This document shows, one piece after another, positions 52,174 through 61,290 of a stretch of 64,000 nt of DNA. Origin of the DNA: an uncultured Lachnospiraceae bacterium (GTDB taxonomy: Bacteria > Bacillota > Clostridia > Lachnospirales > Lachnospiraceae); the NCBI GenBank assembly GCA_934351925.1, contig CAKRJT010000005.1, positions 62,001-126,000 on the forward strand. Direction: 5' to 3'. The position numbers were made by a program, and so were the translations under genes. The notes under the pieces are model-generated. The model saw only the letters and a list, made by a program, of their open reading frames with translations, had not been told where the DNA came from and ran no database searches. Numbering within the stretch: position 1 is the first letter of the stretch; every line of letters begins with the position of its first letter.

Positions 52174-52500
52174 CGCAGCTATGGGTATATATAACTTATT
52201 TTAATTTATATACCCCTGCATACTGCAAGCATTGCTTGCAGTACTGCCACCAATAAATAGTTTGAAAGTTTTTCTTTCAAACTTATACCCCGCAAACAAT
52301 GCAAAATCCAATAATATGAACCTAAAATATACTTGCATGGGTATATACAACCATAATATACTGTTTATACCCACAAAACCCTCACTGTCCGGGCATAGAA
52401 CACACAAATATACAAAATATACCCTCCACGCCGGTAATAAATGCCGCTCAATAAGCAGCTATGGGTATATAAAAGCAATTCCAACATAAAATACCCACAA
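52174..52500. repeat. Cluster of GGGTATA units in both orientations
   Basis: GGGTATA or its complement TATACCC (or near copies) occurs about eight times, e.g. near 52182, 52208, 52286, 52339, 52366, 52418 and 52462. Two units are longer: GCAGCTATGGGTATATA near 52175 and again near 52456. The same GGGTATA tail ends the family 1 repeat contained here. Confidence 0.6.
52208..52291 (-). repeat. Family 1 hairpin repeat, reverse-strand copy
   Basis: Reverse complement of the unit at 4438-4577: TACTGCAAGC-ATT-GCTTGCAGTA palindrome, CCACCAATAAATAGTTTGAA, then GTTTTTCTTTCAAACTTATA. It is full length and well conserved. Confidence 0.88.
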
Positions 52501-52524
52501 TAAAACAACAGCAAGTATTTGTCC

Positions 52525-52552
52525 TTGCATTCTTCACAGACTCGTGTATAAT
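52525..52552 (+). promoter_or_regulatory. Promoter of pncB, distal
   Basis: TTGCAT, 16 bases, TATAAT. A second candidate nearer the gene is TTGATA (52653-52658), 16 bases, TAATAT (52675-52680), which overlaps operator-like palindrome 2. Confidence 0.65.
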
Positions 52553-52560
52553 AATTGTAA

Positions 52561-52576
52561 TGTTAATATATTAACA
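52561..52576. promoter_or_regulatory. Operator-like palindrome 1 before pncB
   Basis: Perfect 16-base palindrome TGTTAATATATTAACA, nine bases past the distal -10. Confidence 0.55.
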
Positions 52577-52670
52577 GGACTTAATAAGCCAAAAACACAA
52601 CAATCAAGCCATGCAAATGCCATTTACAGGCTGTTATGTCTATCGCTATCACTTGATAAAAGCAATGTTT

Positions 52671-52688
52671 TTGTTAATATTTTAACAA
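52671..52688. promoter_or_regulatory. Operator-like palindrome 2 before pncB
   Basis: TTGTTAATATTTTAACAA, the same half-sites TGTTAA / TTAACA as palindrome 1, 110 bases downstream and overlapping the proximal promoter. Confidence 0.55.
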
Positions 52689-52758
52689 TGTTATAAAATA
52701 AACATAAACTATACTATTCATTACCCCCGCGATAATATCGCAGAAAGAAGGTTCAGAC

Positions 52759-54216
52759 ATGAGCGATTCAAGAAATTTAACTCTGCTCACCGACTTATAT
52801 GAGCTCACCATGATGCAGGGTTATTTTAAGAACCACACCAACCCTACAGTCGTATTTGACGCGTTTTTCCGCAAAAACCCATTTGACAGCAGCTATTCAA
52901 TTGCAGCCGGACTTGAGCAGGCTATAGAATATATCAAGGATTTACACTTTTCACAGGAGGACGTCGACTACCTTCGAAGCACTAAGCTGTTCGACGAGGA
53001 TTTTCTCGACTATCTCCTCAATTTCCATTTTTCAGGTGATATATACGCTATACCAGAGGGAACGGTTGTGTTCCCGAGAGAACCGCTCGTGAAGGTCGTC
53101 GCACCTATCATGGAGGCTCAGCTCGTCGAGACTGCACTGCTTAACATTGTAAACCACCAGAGCCTCATCGCCACAAAGGCTTCCCGCGTCGTGTATGCTG
53201 CCGGTGGTGATGGTATCATGGAGTTCGGGCTTCGCCGTGCACAGGGTCCTGATGCGGGACTTTACGGTGCGCGCGCAGCGATGATTGGCGGCTGTATCGG
53301 AACGAGCTGTGTTCTCACCGGTCAGATGTTTGACGTTCCTGTAAAGGGCACCCACGCACATAGCTGGATAATGAGCTTCCCTGACGAGTACACCGCGTTC
53401 AAGAAATATGCCGAGCTCTACCCTAACGCCTGCATACTTCTTGTCGACACCTACGACACGCTCGGTTCAGGTGTGCCTAACGCAATCCGCGTATTCAAGG
53501 AGATGAAGGAGGCAGGCATCAAGTCCGGATTCTACGGAATAAGACTCGACTCCGGCGACCTCGCTTACCTGTCAAAGAAGGCTCGTAAGATGCTCGATGA
53601 CGCCGGCTTTACAGATGCTGTTATCTCCGCCTCAAGTGACCTTGATGAGTACTTGATTTCCTCTCTGAAAAATCAGGGCGCAGCCATCACCTCCTGGGGT
53701 GTCGGCACCAACCTCATCACAGCCAAGGACTGCCCTGCATTCGGCGGTGTGTATAAGCTTGCCGCAGTCCAGGATGAAAAGACCGGCGAATTTATCCCTA
53801 AGATTAAGCTCTCCGAGAACTCCGAGAAGATTACAAACCCGGGCAACAAGACCGTATTCCGTCTCTATGACAAGGAGAACGGCAAGATTAAGGCTGACCT
53901 CATCGCTTTTGCCGACGAGCATTTTGATGAGAGCAAGGACCTTATGATTTTCGACCCTATACACACCTGGAAGAAAACTCTCTTAAAGGGCGGCACCTAC
54001 ACAGTCCGCGAGATTATGGTTCCCGTATTCCTAAAGGGTGAATGTGTATATGAGACACCGGCAGTCATGGACATTCAGGCATACTGCAAGAAGGAGCTTA
54101 ACACTCTCTGGGATGAGTCGAGACGTTTTGAGAACCCGCAGGAGATACATGTTGACCTTTCAGACAAGTTGTATGATGTGAAGAAGGAGCTTCTTAATAA
54201 TTATCATAGAAACTGA
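52759..54216 (+). CDS. pncB: Nicotinate phosphoribosyltransferase
   Basis: A 485-residue enzyme joining nicotinate to PRPP to form nicotinate mononucleotide for NAD salvage. Family marks include LLTDLYELTMMQGYF at the N-terminus, FGLRRAQGPDAG, KGTHAHSWI (the phosphorylated His region), LLVDTYDTL and GIRLDSGDL. The C-terminal zinc-type cysteine cluster seen in some members is absent, as in the shorter type. AGAAAGAAGG precedes ATG 52759. Two matching TGTTAA palindromes upstream suggest control by a niacin or NAD-responsive repressor. It is monocistronic, with a bidirectional terminator. Confidence 0.95.
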   Translation: MSDSRNLTLLTDLYELTMMQGYFKNHTNPTVVFDAFFRKNPFDSSYSIAAGLEQAIEYIKDLHFSQEDVDYLRSTKLFDEDFLDYLLNFHFSGDIYAIPEGTVVFPREPLVKVVAPIMEAQLVETALLNIVNHQSLIATKASRVVYAAGGDGIMEFGLRRAQGPDAGLYGARAAMIGGCIGTSCVLTGQMFDVPVKGTHAHSWIMSFPDEYTAFKKYAELYPNACILLVDTYDTLGSGVPNAIRVFKEMKEAGIKSGFYGIRLDSGDLAYLSKKARKMLDDAGFTDAVISASSDLDEYLISSLKNQGAAITSWGVGTNLITAKDCPAFGGVYKLAAVQDEKTGEFIPKIKLSENSEKITNPGNKTVFRLYDKENGKIKADLIAFADEHFDESKDLMIFDPIHTWKKTLLKGGTYTVREIMVPVFLKGECVYETPAVMDIQAYCKKELNTLWDESRRFENPQEIHVDLSDKLYDVKKELLNNYHRN

Positions 54217-54226
54217 AATTAAATAA

Positions 54227-54266
54227 AATAAGCCCACACACGTCCTACAACGTGTATGGGCTTATT
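54227..54266. terminator. Bidirectional terminator between pncB and the convergent gene
   Basis: AATAAGCCCACACACGT pairs with ACGTGTATGGGCTTATT around CCTACA. A/T-rich outer pairs and flanks serve both directions. Confidence 0.88.
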
Positions 54267-54284
54267 CCCATTTTTCATGTGAAA

Positions 54285-54857
54285 TTACTTACTCTTCTTA
54301 GCCTTCCTGCCGTTATCTGCGACATTCTTGTCTGCCTTAGCGTCCTTTGGCTGCTTGTCCTTCGTGGACTTGGCATTATCCTTCATGGAGTTCTTGGCAT
54401 TTCTTGAAGCCTTCTGCATAAGTCCTGCAAGCCCCTTCTTCTTAGGTGGGGCAGGGATAACGCCGCCGCGGACACTCTTAATCTCTGTGATATAGATACC
54501 GCTGACTACTACCTTACATTCCTTACCTACCGGAAGAATATCAAAAACTGCTGCATCTGCAATGAGGTTCATAGGCTTGCTTCCGCCGCCCACAACTCTT
54601 GCCTTTACAATCGGGAACTTAGCACGGCGCGCGTACTTAGGAACCTGATCAGTTACTACCTTCGGAAGATTGGCTTCCGTAATTTTCAATTTCTTTTTGT
54701 CAATGATAAGCATCGAGACTGTCTGTGCCGCCGAAGCGAGAGCCTCCTGCTGCGAATTAGCTTTCTTCTGCAATCTGCCGCCCACTATCATAAGCACGAT
54801 AAATGCTACAAGCACTACCGCAAGTATGGACAGGATTACTATCAACCAAGCTGGCAT
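54285..54857 (-). CDS. Membrane-anchored basic protein of unknown function
   Basis: A 190-residue protein with one N-terminal helix (residues 4-27, LIVILSILAVVLVAFIVLMIV), a conserved-looking middle (about 30-135; KVVTDQVPKYARRAKFPIVK and GKECKVVVSGIYITEIKSVR), and a lysine-rich disordered tail from about 150. GGGAGGTACATT is the ribosome site. I do not recognise a named domain. The single anchor with most of the chain on one side, probably cytoplasmic because of the basic tail, could bind nucleic acid or membrane lipids. It is last in the minus-strand group and 83 bases after the cohesin-like gene; a weak hairpin lies in between. Confidence 0.65.
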   Translation of the reverse strand: MPAWLIVILSILAVVLVAFIVLMIVGGRLQKKANSQQEALASAAQTVSMLIIDKKKLKITEANLPKVVTDQVPKYARRAKFPIVKARVVGGGSKPMNLIADAAVFDILPVGKECKVVVSGIYITEIKSVRGGVIPAPPKKKGLAGLMQKASRNAKNSMKDNAKSTKDKQPKDAKADKNVADNGRKAKKSK

Positions 54858-54940
54858 AATGTACCTCCCTATGTAAAAATGTCATACTCATATATTTTAC
54901 CATTTTTGAAGAAAAATTCAACTGTTTTTCTCAGAGCAAA

Positions 54941-56077
54941 CTACTTTTTTAAATTGAGATACAATACAAATCCCGCTCCAACCAGAACGACAACCACTGC
55001 CGCAAGGATAAGAACCTGCTTAATACCGCCAAACGAGGAGGCATTATTCTTTCCCGTCATCTGGATTTCCTCAGAAGTTTTCTCCTGCGCGGTCGTGTCT
55101 GTCTCCTGCGTGCTCTCCGGATTCTGCACTGTCGTCTCCGACTGTGTGCTGCCCGTCGTTGTCGGCTGCACGTTACCCTGATTTACTGCGGTTGTCGTCT
55201 CAGACTGCCTGTTTGCAGATGTTGTAATCTCTGACTCATTATTGGCTGACGTTGTAGTCTCCTGCTGTCTGTTGTCTGCCGCCGTCGTGCCTGCCTGACC
55301 GGAATTTCCTGCGTTGGTCTCAGACTGTTTATTTCCCGATGCCGTTGTCTCTGTCTGGCTCGGTTTCTCCGTCGTCGTCTCAGGCTGGCTCGGTCTATCC
55401 GTCGTCGTCTCAGGCTGACTTGGCCTTTCTGTCGTCGTTTCAGGCTGGCTTGGTCTCTCCGTCGTCGTCTCAGGCTGGCTCGGTCTATCCGTCGTCGTCT
55501 CAGGCTGTGTGGTTGTGCTCTCCTTGTCAACGCTTACAGCATCGGACTTCACGGTGAGCAGTGCGCGGCTGCCGAAAGCGGAATTGGCAACCTCAAGCGA
55601 ACCCTCCTTGTAGCTCACGGTTGCGGACAGGGCATCTGTCGATGCATTGTCGCCCAATGACAGCTCACCGAGAAAAATCGTATCGTTCTCGTCAAAAATG
55701 ACGTCCTGACCTGCCACATACAGATAGAGCGTATTTCCCTCATAGCGGCTTCCGTACACCGTATCCTTAAGCGCTTCCGCAAAGCTGAAGTCCGCCGTGT
55801 TCTCTCCCTTTTTTATGTCCACATCGAGTGCCAGCGACACCGCCGTGAGTTTCTCATCGCGCGCATTGTCAACCGTGACCGTCACCTTCACGCTGTCACC
55901 TGACACTTCAAGTGTCACTGCGTCCGCCGTACTTTTGCTGCTTACTGCTGCCTGCACAACATTTATTATCATAAACATGGCAAGCAGACAGACAGGAATA
56001 ACTGCAAAGGCAGCAAACCTAAAATGTCTATCTTTTCTTTTCGGGCGCATACCGCGCCCATTTTTTATGTTAGTCAA
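54941..56077 (-). CDS. Membrane-tethered cohesin-like surface protein
   Basis: A 378-residue protein. TTG 56077 lies seven bases after a perfect AGGAGG, just past the stop of the upstream peptidase gene. A signal-anchor (FAAFAVIPVCLLAMFMIINVV) is followed by a beta-sandwich of about 130 residues (VTLEVSGDSVKVTVTVDNA, VSLALDV, LYVAGQDVIFDENDTIFLGE) that resembles cohesin domains. Then comes a Thr/Pro/Ser/Gln stretch with PSQPETTT(D/E)R repeats and further Thr-rich spacer of about 150 residues, likely glycosylated, and a C-terminal helix with a KK end, without LPXTG. Because the neighbouring peptidase has a dockerin-like module, this is a plausible one-cohesin scaffold holding it on the cell. 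Cohesin assignment is from pattern, not alignment. Confidence 0.68.
   Translation of the reverse strand: MTNIKNGRGMRPKRKDRHFRFAAFAVIPVCLLAMFMIINVVQAAVSSKSTADAVTLEVSGDSVKVTVTVDNARDEKLTAVSLALDVDIKKGENTADFSFAEALKDTVYGSRYEGNTLYLYVAGQDVIFDENDTIFLGELSLGDNASTDALSATVSYKEGSLEVANSAFGSRALLTVKSDAVSVDKESTTTQPETTTDRPSQPETTTERPSQPETTTERPSQPETTTDRPSQPETTTEKPSQTETTASGNKQSETNAGNSGQAGTTAADNRQQETTTSANNESEITTSANRQSETTTAVNQGNVQPTTTGSTQSETTVQNPESTQETDTTAQEKTSEEIQMTGKNNASSFGGIKQVLILAAVVVVLVGAGFVLYLNLKK
55356..55520 (-). repeat. 30-base tandem repeats encoding PSQPETTT(D/E)R
   Basis: Five near-identical 30-base units in the linker of the cohesin-like gene; low divergence implies recent change in copy number. Confidence 0.85.
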
Positions 56078-56093
56078 CAAAAATCCTCCTATG

Positions 56094-59000
56094 TCAGTCG
56101 GTAAGCTCAATACTGCCAAGCTTATCAGGTATGGTAAGCCAAGGTGTATCGCTCACAATTCTCTGTCCCTCGTTGGTCATGGCATTGTCAACGCGGTAAA
56201 GCTCTGCGCGCACTGCCCCGGAAAACTCAGGCACATTGCCCTTCGCATCAGGCTCTATCCAGTATATCCATGTGCCGTCACTCACCTCGCCGAGAAGTCC
56301 GTTCTCAGGAACCGCTGCCAGAATTATCTGCTGTGCGTTTACGCTTCCGTCCTCGTCCGCACCTCCGACAATGTTTCCGTCCTCATCGTAAAGAAGCACC
56401 ACATTGTATGCCGGATTTCCCTTGTAGCTTCCCATAAATACGAGTGAGCCCTGCGGTATATACTTTCCTGTCTCGTACTCGTAGTCATTTGCAAGTATTC
56501 CTACTGACGTTCCATCCGCACCGAAGCTTATACTGTCACCGCTTGGTCCAAGAAGATCAAGCTCATTTATGGCTACCTTCTGTCCTTCTGAGCCGACAGC
56601 CGTGATACGCACATAAGCCACGTCGTAGGTTGCAACCCAAGGGTCCTTGTTCTCATTCTCAAAGTAGACCGTGTTGCTCGTCGTTCCCTCTTTGAAGGTT
56701 CCCTCTGCCACCGTTTTCCAGTCTGCTCCGTCCTCACTCACCTCGATGCGATAAGCTGTTATGCCGTCAGCGTCAGGTGAAGTATACTTAAGCGCCGATA
56801 CCGCACTTGTCCTGTTGAGTGAGATTGTAACATAGGCATCTGCGCCATCTGCGGCACCTATGTATGTGCTGTCGTAATCATTGTCAATCACACCAATGAC
56901 GGCCGGCTTCTCCTCCGGCTCACATGGGTTCTTCTCAGTCGCATCAACTGTTGTATCAGCGCCCGACTTCATGTTGGTCGTCACGGTCCACATGCTCTTG
57001 TCAAGGCTTCCATCGTGCTCTATTCTCACTGAGCCGATGTTTTCCGCCTTTGAGCGATAGCCGAACTTATCGACAGCCGTAACCTCATATGCGGCAACGC
57101 GGTTATTTACCGTAGAAACATAATCCTTCCACTCTGCGGCTGATGCCCCTGCATCAGGCACGGCAAAGCCCGCAACCTCACGGACTTCCTGTCCGTTCTC
57201 GTACATTATTCTTGTAATCTCATAGCCAAGAAGTATATCCGCATCAACACTGCTGTTTATTGTCAGGACTACTTCGTTGGCAGCATTTTTACCAAGCTTA
57301 ACCGAGCTTGTATCAGAAATGACAGCGGAGTTCTTTATAGTATTATCAGTTCCGTTCTCAATCTCATACACTCTAGCCTCATCGGTTATGTAATATATCG
57401 CTCTCTCCTCGGCAGGGAACTGACCTGCATACTCAAGTGTTCCCTCATCAGGCTCCATACCCCAGCGCACAAAATACTCCGTGAGGTCTTTCCCGGCTGC
57501 CGCACATGCAAGACGCATAAAGTTCTGATTTTTGTCCGTGCCGAGAGTGAGTGTAACTCCCTTTGGTGCCGGCGCATTGTCAACATTTCTTGCATAGGAG
57601 TCAACCCTCGCGTAGAACAGGTTCTTCATCTGCTCCTCATGGGTGTCATATGTCTTAAAGTTGTATCCTCTGTCGTAAGCTAAGTGCAACTGCCAGTACA
57701 TCGCAAGCTGCACCGCAAGATCAGGCGATGCACCCTTGGTGCCTGAGGTAACCTTTTCATACACATCTGCATATTTCCAGCGCACGGACTCATTCGTATC
57801 CCTCGCGGTCGTAAGCTGTGCAAAGTAATTGTTGGTTATCTCGGCTATCGAGTATGCGCTCTGATTGATATTGTGTCCTATCTCATGTGCGATACCCCAG
57901 CCAAATAGAAGTCCTCCTTTGTACTTTCCATCGTCCGATGTAATCGGAACAGCACTTGAAAGTCCTGAAACGGAATTCCAGTCGATTCCTATATGGTCGC
58001 CCGCCGCGTACATGAATGCCCCCGCAAACATTCTCATATAACGAATGTTGAGGTGTTCTGACGGCATTCTGTCGGAAGCGTCAGCTCCTTCCTCGTCGGT
58101 AAGTCCCTTGTGCTGGTAGAACAGCTCCATCATCTCGTCCATCGCTGTGAGAGATGCACTGAGTTTGTCGGCGCGCTCCTTAGTTGTTCCGTTTCCAAGA
58201 CCTGCAAGGAGCGTCTTGGCTGATACTGAATACATCATCTTATCGAGCATGATATCCGTCGCGCCTGCTATACAGTTCTGCTCGTCGAACTCTCTTGCCG
58301 CGCCGGTGTCATTTCCGGCCGCCTCATGCACTGTGTCATGTATTTCTTCTATATTTGCGACATGCTCCTCGAGTGCCTCGACATAGCTGTATATTTTCTC
58401 CTCCCTCTCAGTATCATTCGTGACACCGTAGAGATTTAATACAGGTATGTTTACACCGCCGGATACGCGCACCGCGTAGCGGTCATTCTCGTTATTGCCG
58501 GTATATGCCACATAGAGCGCACCGCCGCTCTCTGCCGAAAGGCTCTGCAGCTTAGGTATAGTGACCTCGTTGCGTCCGACCTTCAATGTCGCCACCTCTG
58601 TCTTTACCGTGCCGGACTCGGCATGGTACTGTGTCGCAATAAGCTTTAACTGTGCTGTATCACCTGTCTTTTTGGTGTTGTGTCCGACATATATTGTTAC
58701 CTGTTCACCCGACGCTGCCGACACACCGAGAGGCTGCCATGCGTTGAGTCCGCTTATTCCAAGATGGCCGTCCTTAGTTGCTGTTATCTCTGATGATATC
58801 TCAATCACGTCCCCGAGTTTCGTGTCCAGAAGCCCCTTCGCATTGTCAAGCTCCTTCTGTATCGACTCTCTCTCCGGATTGTACTCACCGCTCTTTTCGT
58901 CCACCGTGTCCAGGCGCTTCTGCAGTGCGGCTATGGTCTCTGCCGTCGTGCCGTCCTTGAGCGTCGTGTGCAAATCATCAGCATAGAGTGCGAGCACATC

Positions 59001-61271
59001 GTCCTCAAGGCTGTCATAATAATAAAATCTTACCTCTGATATTGTAATGCTTCTGTAAGCTCCGTAGCGCGTGAAGCCGACTCTTATCATATCAGACTCT
59101 ATCGGCTCACTAAGCTTTATGACATAATACTTTCTGCCGTCTGCATCGGTCTTTTGAAGCACGCCCGCAATGCCTGCCGCATGGTTGGTCTTGTGGTCGT
59201 CCTCATACCAGTACAGCGATGCTCCCGCATAACTTACCATGTCCTCCGGCTCCGCAAAGGCTATGTAATTCATCTTGTATTTTGCATCAAAGGTAAAATA
59301 AATTCCCTTGTTGTCCGCCGGGTACGCGCCACCCTCATCCCAATCTGCAACGTAGTAATATGAGTTATAATCGTTATCGACAATTCCGAGTGCACTGTCG
59401 GTTCCCTCCTCATCGAGCGGGCTGTTGACCATGCTTCCTCTAGGGTGTGTTGCCGATACAATGTGAGCGGTGAGCTCACCCTCACCCTGCGGCTCGTTTA
59501 TCATATTGTACTTAGGAAGCTGTGCCGGAATGACAACCGTGGTCTCCGCCTCGGATACAAGCGATGCCGCACTCTCTCCAAGCTCGTTCACGCCTGTGAC
59601 ATACACTTCATACACCGTCTTATCCGCAAGACCGGTAATCTCATATGTACTGCCCTCAATTCCGGATATTTTTGTGTATTCCGCATCGCCCTTAACACGG
59701 TAATATACACAGTAGCTGTCCGTATCGTCCATATCCTTCCATGTGAGCTTTAGCTTTCTGTATGCTCCGGCCGCCTTCAGATAGTCCGGCGCGTCCGGCC
59801 GTCCGGCAAGCTTCGGAACCGCCTCAACGGCACTTGTGTAGCCGCTTCGCCATGCCCCGTTTACAGCCTGCACGCGCACACTGTAAATTTCCTTATTAAC
59901 AAGCTCCTTACCCGCAAAGGTTGATACCTTCAGGGTATTGCCAGCCGTCCTGACAGTCTCCGTCTCACCGTCGTGTGTTATCTCAACCTCATAACCCGTG
60001 ACATTTTTGCTGTTATCCCAGGTCAGCGTAAAGCTCTTATCAGCGCCCTGCGCCTTTACATTCTGCGGTATGTCCATCTCAGGCTCAGGTATTCTGTTTT
60101 CCATGCCATTTAAAAACTCAACCTTGGAGATATCTACAAGGCTTGCCCCCTTAGCTGCCGCCGTAACGCGTATTATAACCTTCTTTACGGCTACCTGACC
60201 GCCAAGGCTTATGACGATGCTGCTGCCCTCAGCCGAGCGGGCGCTGTATGCCGCAACCGCCGCAGCCGCAGTCCCTATCTGAAAATATTTCACTCCGTCC
60301 TCAGTCTCGACTATGAGCGTTCCGCTCTCAATTCCTACATCACCGGTCTCAATGACAACCTGCTCCATTGTAAGCCCGGTCTCTGCTTGAGCCATATCCT
60401 CATTCTGAAAGGATATTCCTATCTCAACAGGGTTGTCCTCAGAGACAGGCTCCTCATTCGCCGTCGAAAATGTCAGCCCGCCGTTTCCGGTGAGAAGGTC
60501 AGCTATATCTCCCGTCACAATAGTATTTTCGTCATTTACCTTTACGGCTGCCGCATCGGGAGCAATGCTCTCCGTCACGGAAGCAGTCGTATCAATCCCG
60601 TCATTCTTTACATGCTGTGCGAAAGCATAGTACTGTAAATCAAGAATATCCGTCCTTCCATCGCCGTTGAGGTCAGTGAGTCCCTGCACCGGTTTTCCGG
60701 ATGCCGCATCTAGTATCGTGTCCTTATCCGACTGCGTAATCTCTCCATCACCGTCCACATCGCCGACAAGGAACAGCCCCGGGTGTGTATCTCCCTGCTC
60801 ATAGTTTATCCCGTCAAGGCTGACCATTCCTGTTCCCACATAGAGGTACAGAATATTCCCTTTCACCTCCAGCTCCTGCACATAGTCCTCAAAGCCGGCT
60901 GCCTGTAGTCTGAGCGTATAGCTTCCGTCCGCAAGACCTCCAATAAATAGGTCAGTGCTGTCCGTGCCTGCCTGCAAGATAGTCTGAACCTTGTTTACCT
61001 TACCGCTATCATTGTTTGTTGCGGTCGCGGTCACATTCACATCTCGGTACATCGGAAGCACCTTCGCGAGTGTGATGCTCACTGCGCCTGCCGCCCCACT
61101 CTGCACAAATGCGTCCAGCCATTCTGTTGACACCTCACCCGCTGACTGCTCTGCCACTGCCTTTTTCACAGCATGTACAGCCGGCACCGAACTTTGTACA
61201 CCCGCTTGTACAGGTACGGTGTTTTGCAGCAATAACCCTGCCGTCAACAGGAATGTCGTAAATTTCTTCAT
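56094..61271 (-). CDS. Large secreted M60 (enhancin-like) metallopeptidase with dockerin-like module
   Basis: A 1,725-residue protein. ATG 61271 follows AAGGAG; a signal peptide (FTTFLLTAGLLLQNTVPVQA) leads. Order: N-terminal beta domain (40-150); dockerin-like module (about 163-220) with two EF-type loops, GDVDGDGEITQSD and TDLNGDGRTDILD; a cohesin- or carbohydrate-binding-like domain (230-395); two fibronectin III domains (about 400-590); an F5/8C-type sugar-binding domain (600-770); a helical and beta region (770-1000); the M60 catalytic domain with HEIGH (1129-1133) and the third ligand Glu ten residues on, matching HExxHx(8-28)E; then F5/8C-type domains to the end. M60 enzymes of gut bacteria cleave O-glycosylated mucins; that is the expected substrate class. 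No sortase motif, so surface retention would depend on the next gene. Confidence 0.88.
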   Translation of the reverse strand: MKKFTTFLLTAGLLLQNTVPVQAGVQSSVPAVHAVKKAVAEQSAGEVSTEWLDAFVQSGAAGAVSITLAKVLPMYRDVNVTATATNNDSGKVNKVQTILQAGTDSTDLFIGGLADGSYTLRLQAAGFEDYVQELEVKGNILYLYVGTGMVSLDGINYEQGDTHPGLFLVGDVDGDGEITQSDKDTILDAASGKPVQGLTDLNGDGRTDILDLQYYAFAQHVKNDGIDTTASVTESIAPDAAAVKVNDENTIVTGDIADLLTGNGGLTFSTANEEPVSEDNPVEIGISFQNEDMAQAETGLTMEQVVIETGDVGIESGTLIVETEDGVKYFQIGTAAAAVAAYSARSAEGSSIVISLGGQVAVKKVIIRVTAAAKGASLVDISKVEFLNGMENRIPEPEMDIPQNVKAQGADKSFTLTWDNSKNVTGYEVEITHDGETETVRTAGNTLKVSTFAGKELVNKEIYSVRVQAVNGAWRSGYTSAVEAVPKLAGRPDAPDYLKAAGAYRKLKLTWKDMDDTDSYCVYYRVKGDAEYTKISGIEGSTYEITGLADKTVYEVYVTGVNELGESAASLVSEAETTVVIPAQLPKYNMINEPQGEGELTAHIVSATHPRGSMVNSPLDEEGTDSALGIVDNDYNSYYYVADWDEGGAYPADNKGIYFTFDAKYKMNYIAFAEPEDMVSYAGASLYWYEDDHKTNHAAGIAGVLQKTDADGRKYYVIKLSEPIESDMIRVGFTRYGAYRSITISEVRFYYYDSLEDDVLALYADDLHTTLKDGTTAETIAALQKRLDTVDEKSGEYNPERESIQKELDNAKGLLDTKLGDVIEISSEITATKDGHLGISGLNAWQPLGVSAASGEQVTIYVGHNTKKTGDTAQLKLIATQYHAESGTVKTEVATLKVGRNEVTIPKLQSLSAESGGALYVAYTGNNENDRYAVRVSGGVNIPVLNLYGVTNDTEREEKIYSYVEALEEHVANIEEIHDTVHEAAGNDTGAAREFDEQNCIAGATDIMLDKMMYSVSAKTLLAGLGNGTTKERADKLSASLTAMDEMMELFYQHKGLTDEEGADASDRMPSEHLNIRYMRMFAGAFMYAAGDHIGIDWNSVSGLSSAVPITSDDGKYKGGLLFGWGIAHEIGHNINQSAYSIAEITNNYFAQLTTARDTNESVRWKYADVYEKVTSGTKGASPDLAVQLAMYWQLHLAYDRGYNFKTYDTHEEQMKNLFYARVDSYARNVDNAPAPKGVTLTLGTDKNQNFMRLACAAAGKDLTEYFVRWGMEPDEGTLEYAGQFPAEERAIYYITDEARVYEIENGTDNTIKNSAVISDTSSVKLGKNAANEVVLTINSSVDADILLGYEITRIMYENGQEVREVAGFAVPDAGASAAEWKDYVSTVNNRVAAYEVTAVDKFGYRSKAENIGSVRIEHDGSLDKSMWTVTTNMKSGADTTVDATEKNPCEPEEKPAVIGVIDNDYDSTYIGAADGADAYVTISLNRTSAVSALKYTSPDADGITAYRIEVSEDGADWKTVAEGTFKEGTTSNTVYFENENKDPWVATYDVAYVRITAVGSEGQKVAINELDLLGPSGDSISFGADGTSVGILANDYEYETGKYIPQGSLVFMGSYKGNPAYNVVLLYDEDGNIVGGADEDGSVNAQQIILAAVPENGLLGEVSDGTWIYWIEPDAKGNVPEFSGAVRAELYRVDNAMTNEGQRIVSDTPWLTIPDKLGSIELTD

Positions 61272-61290
61272 ATATGTAACTCCTTTGTTT

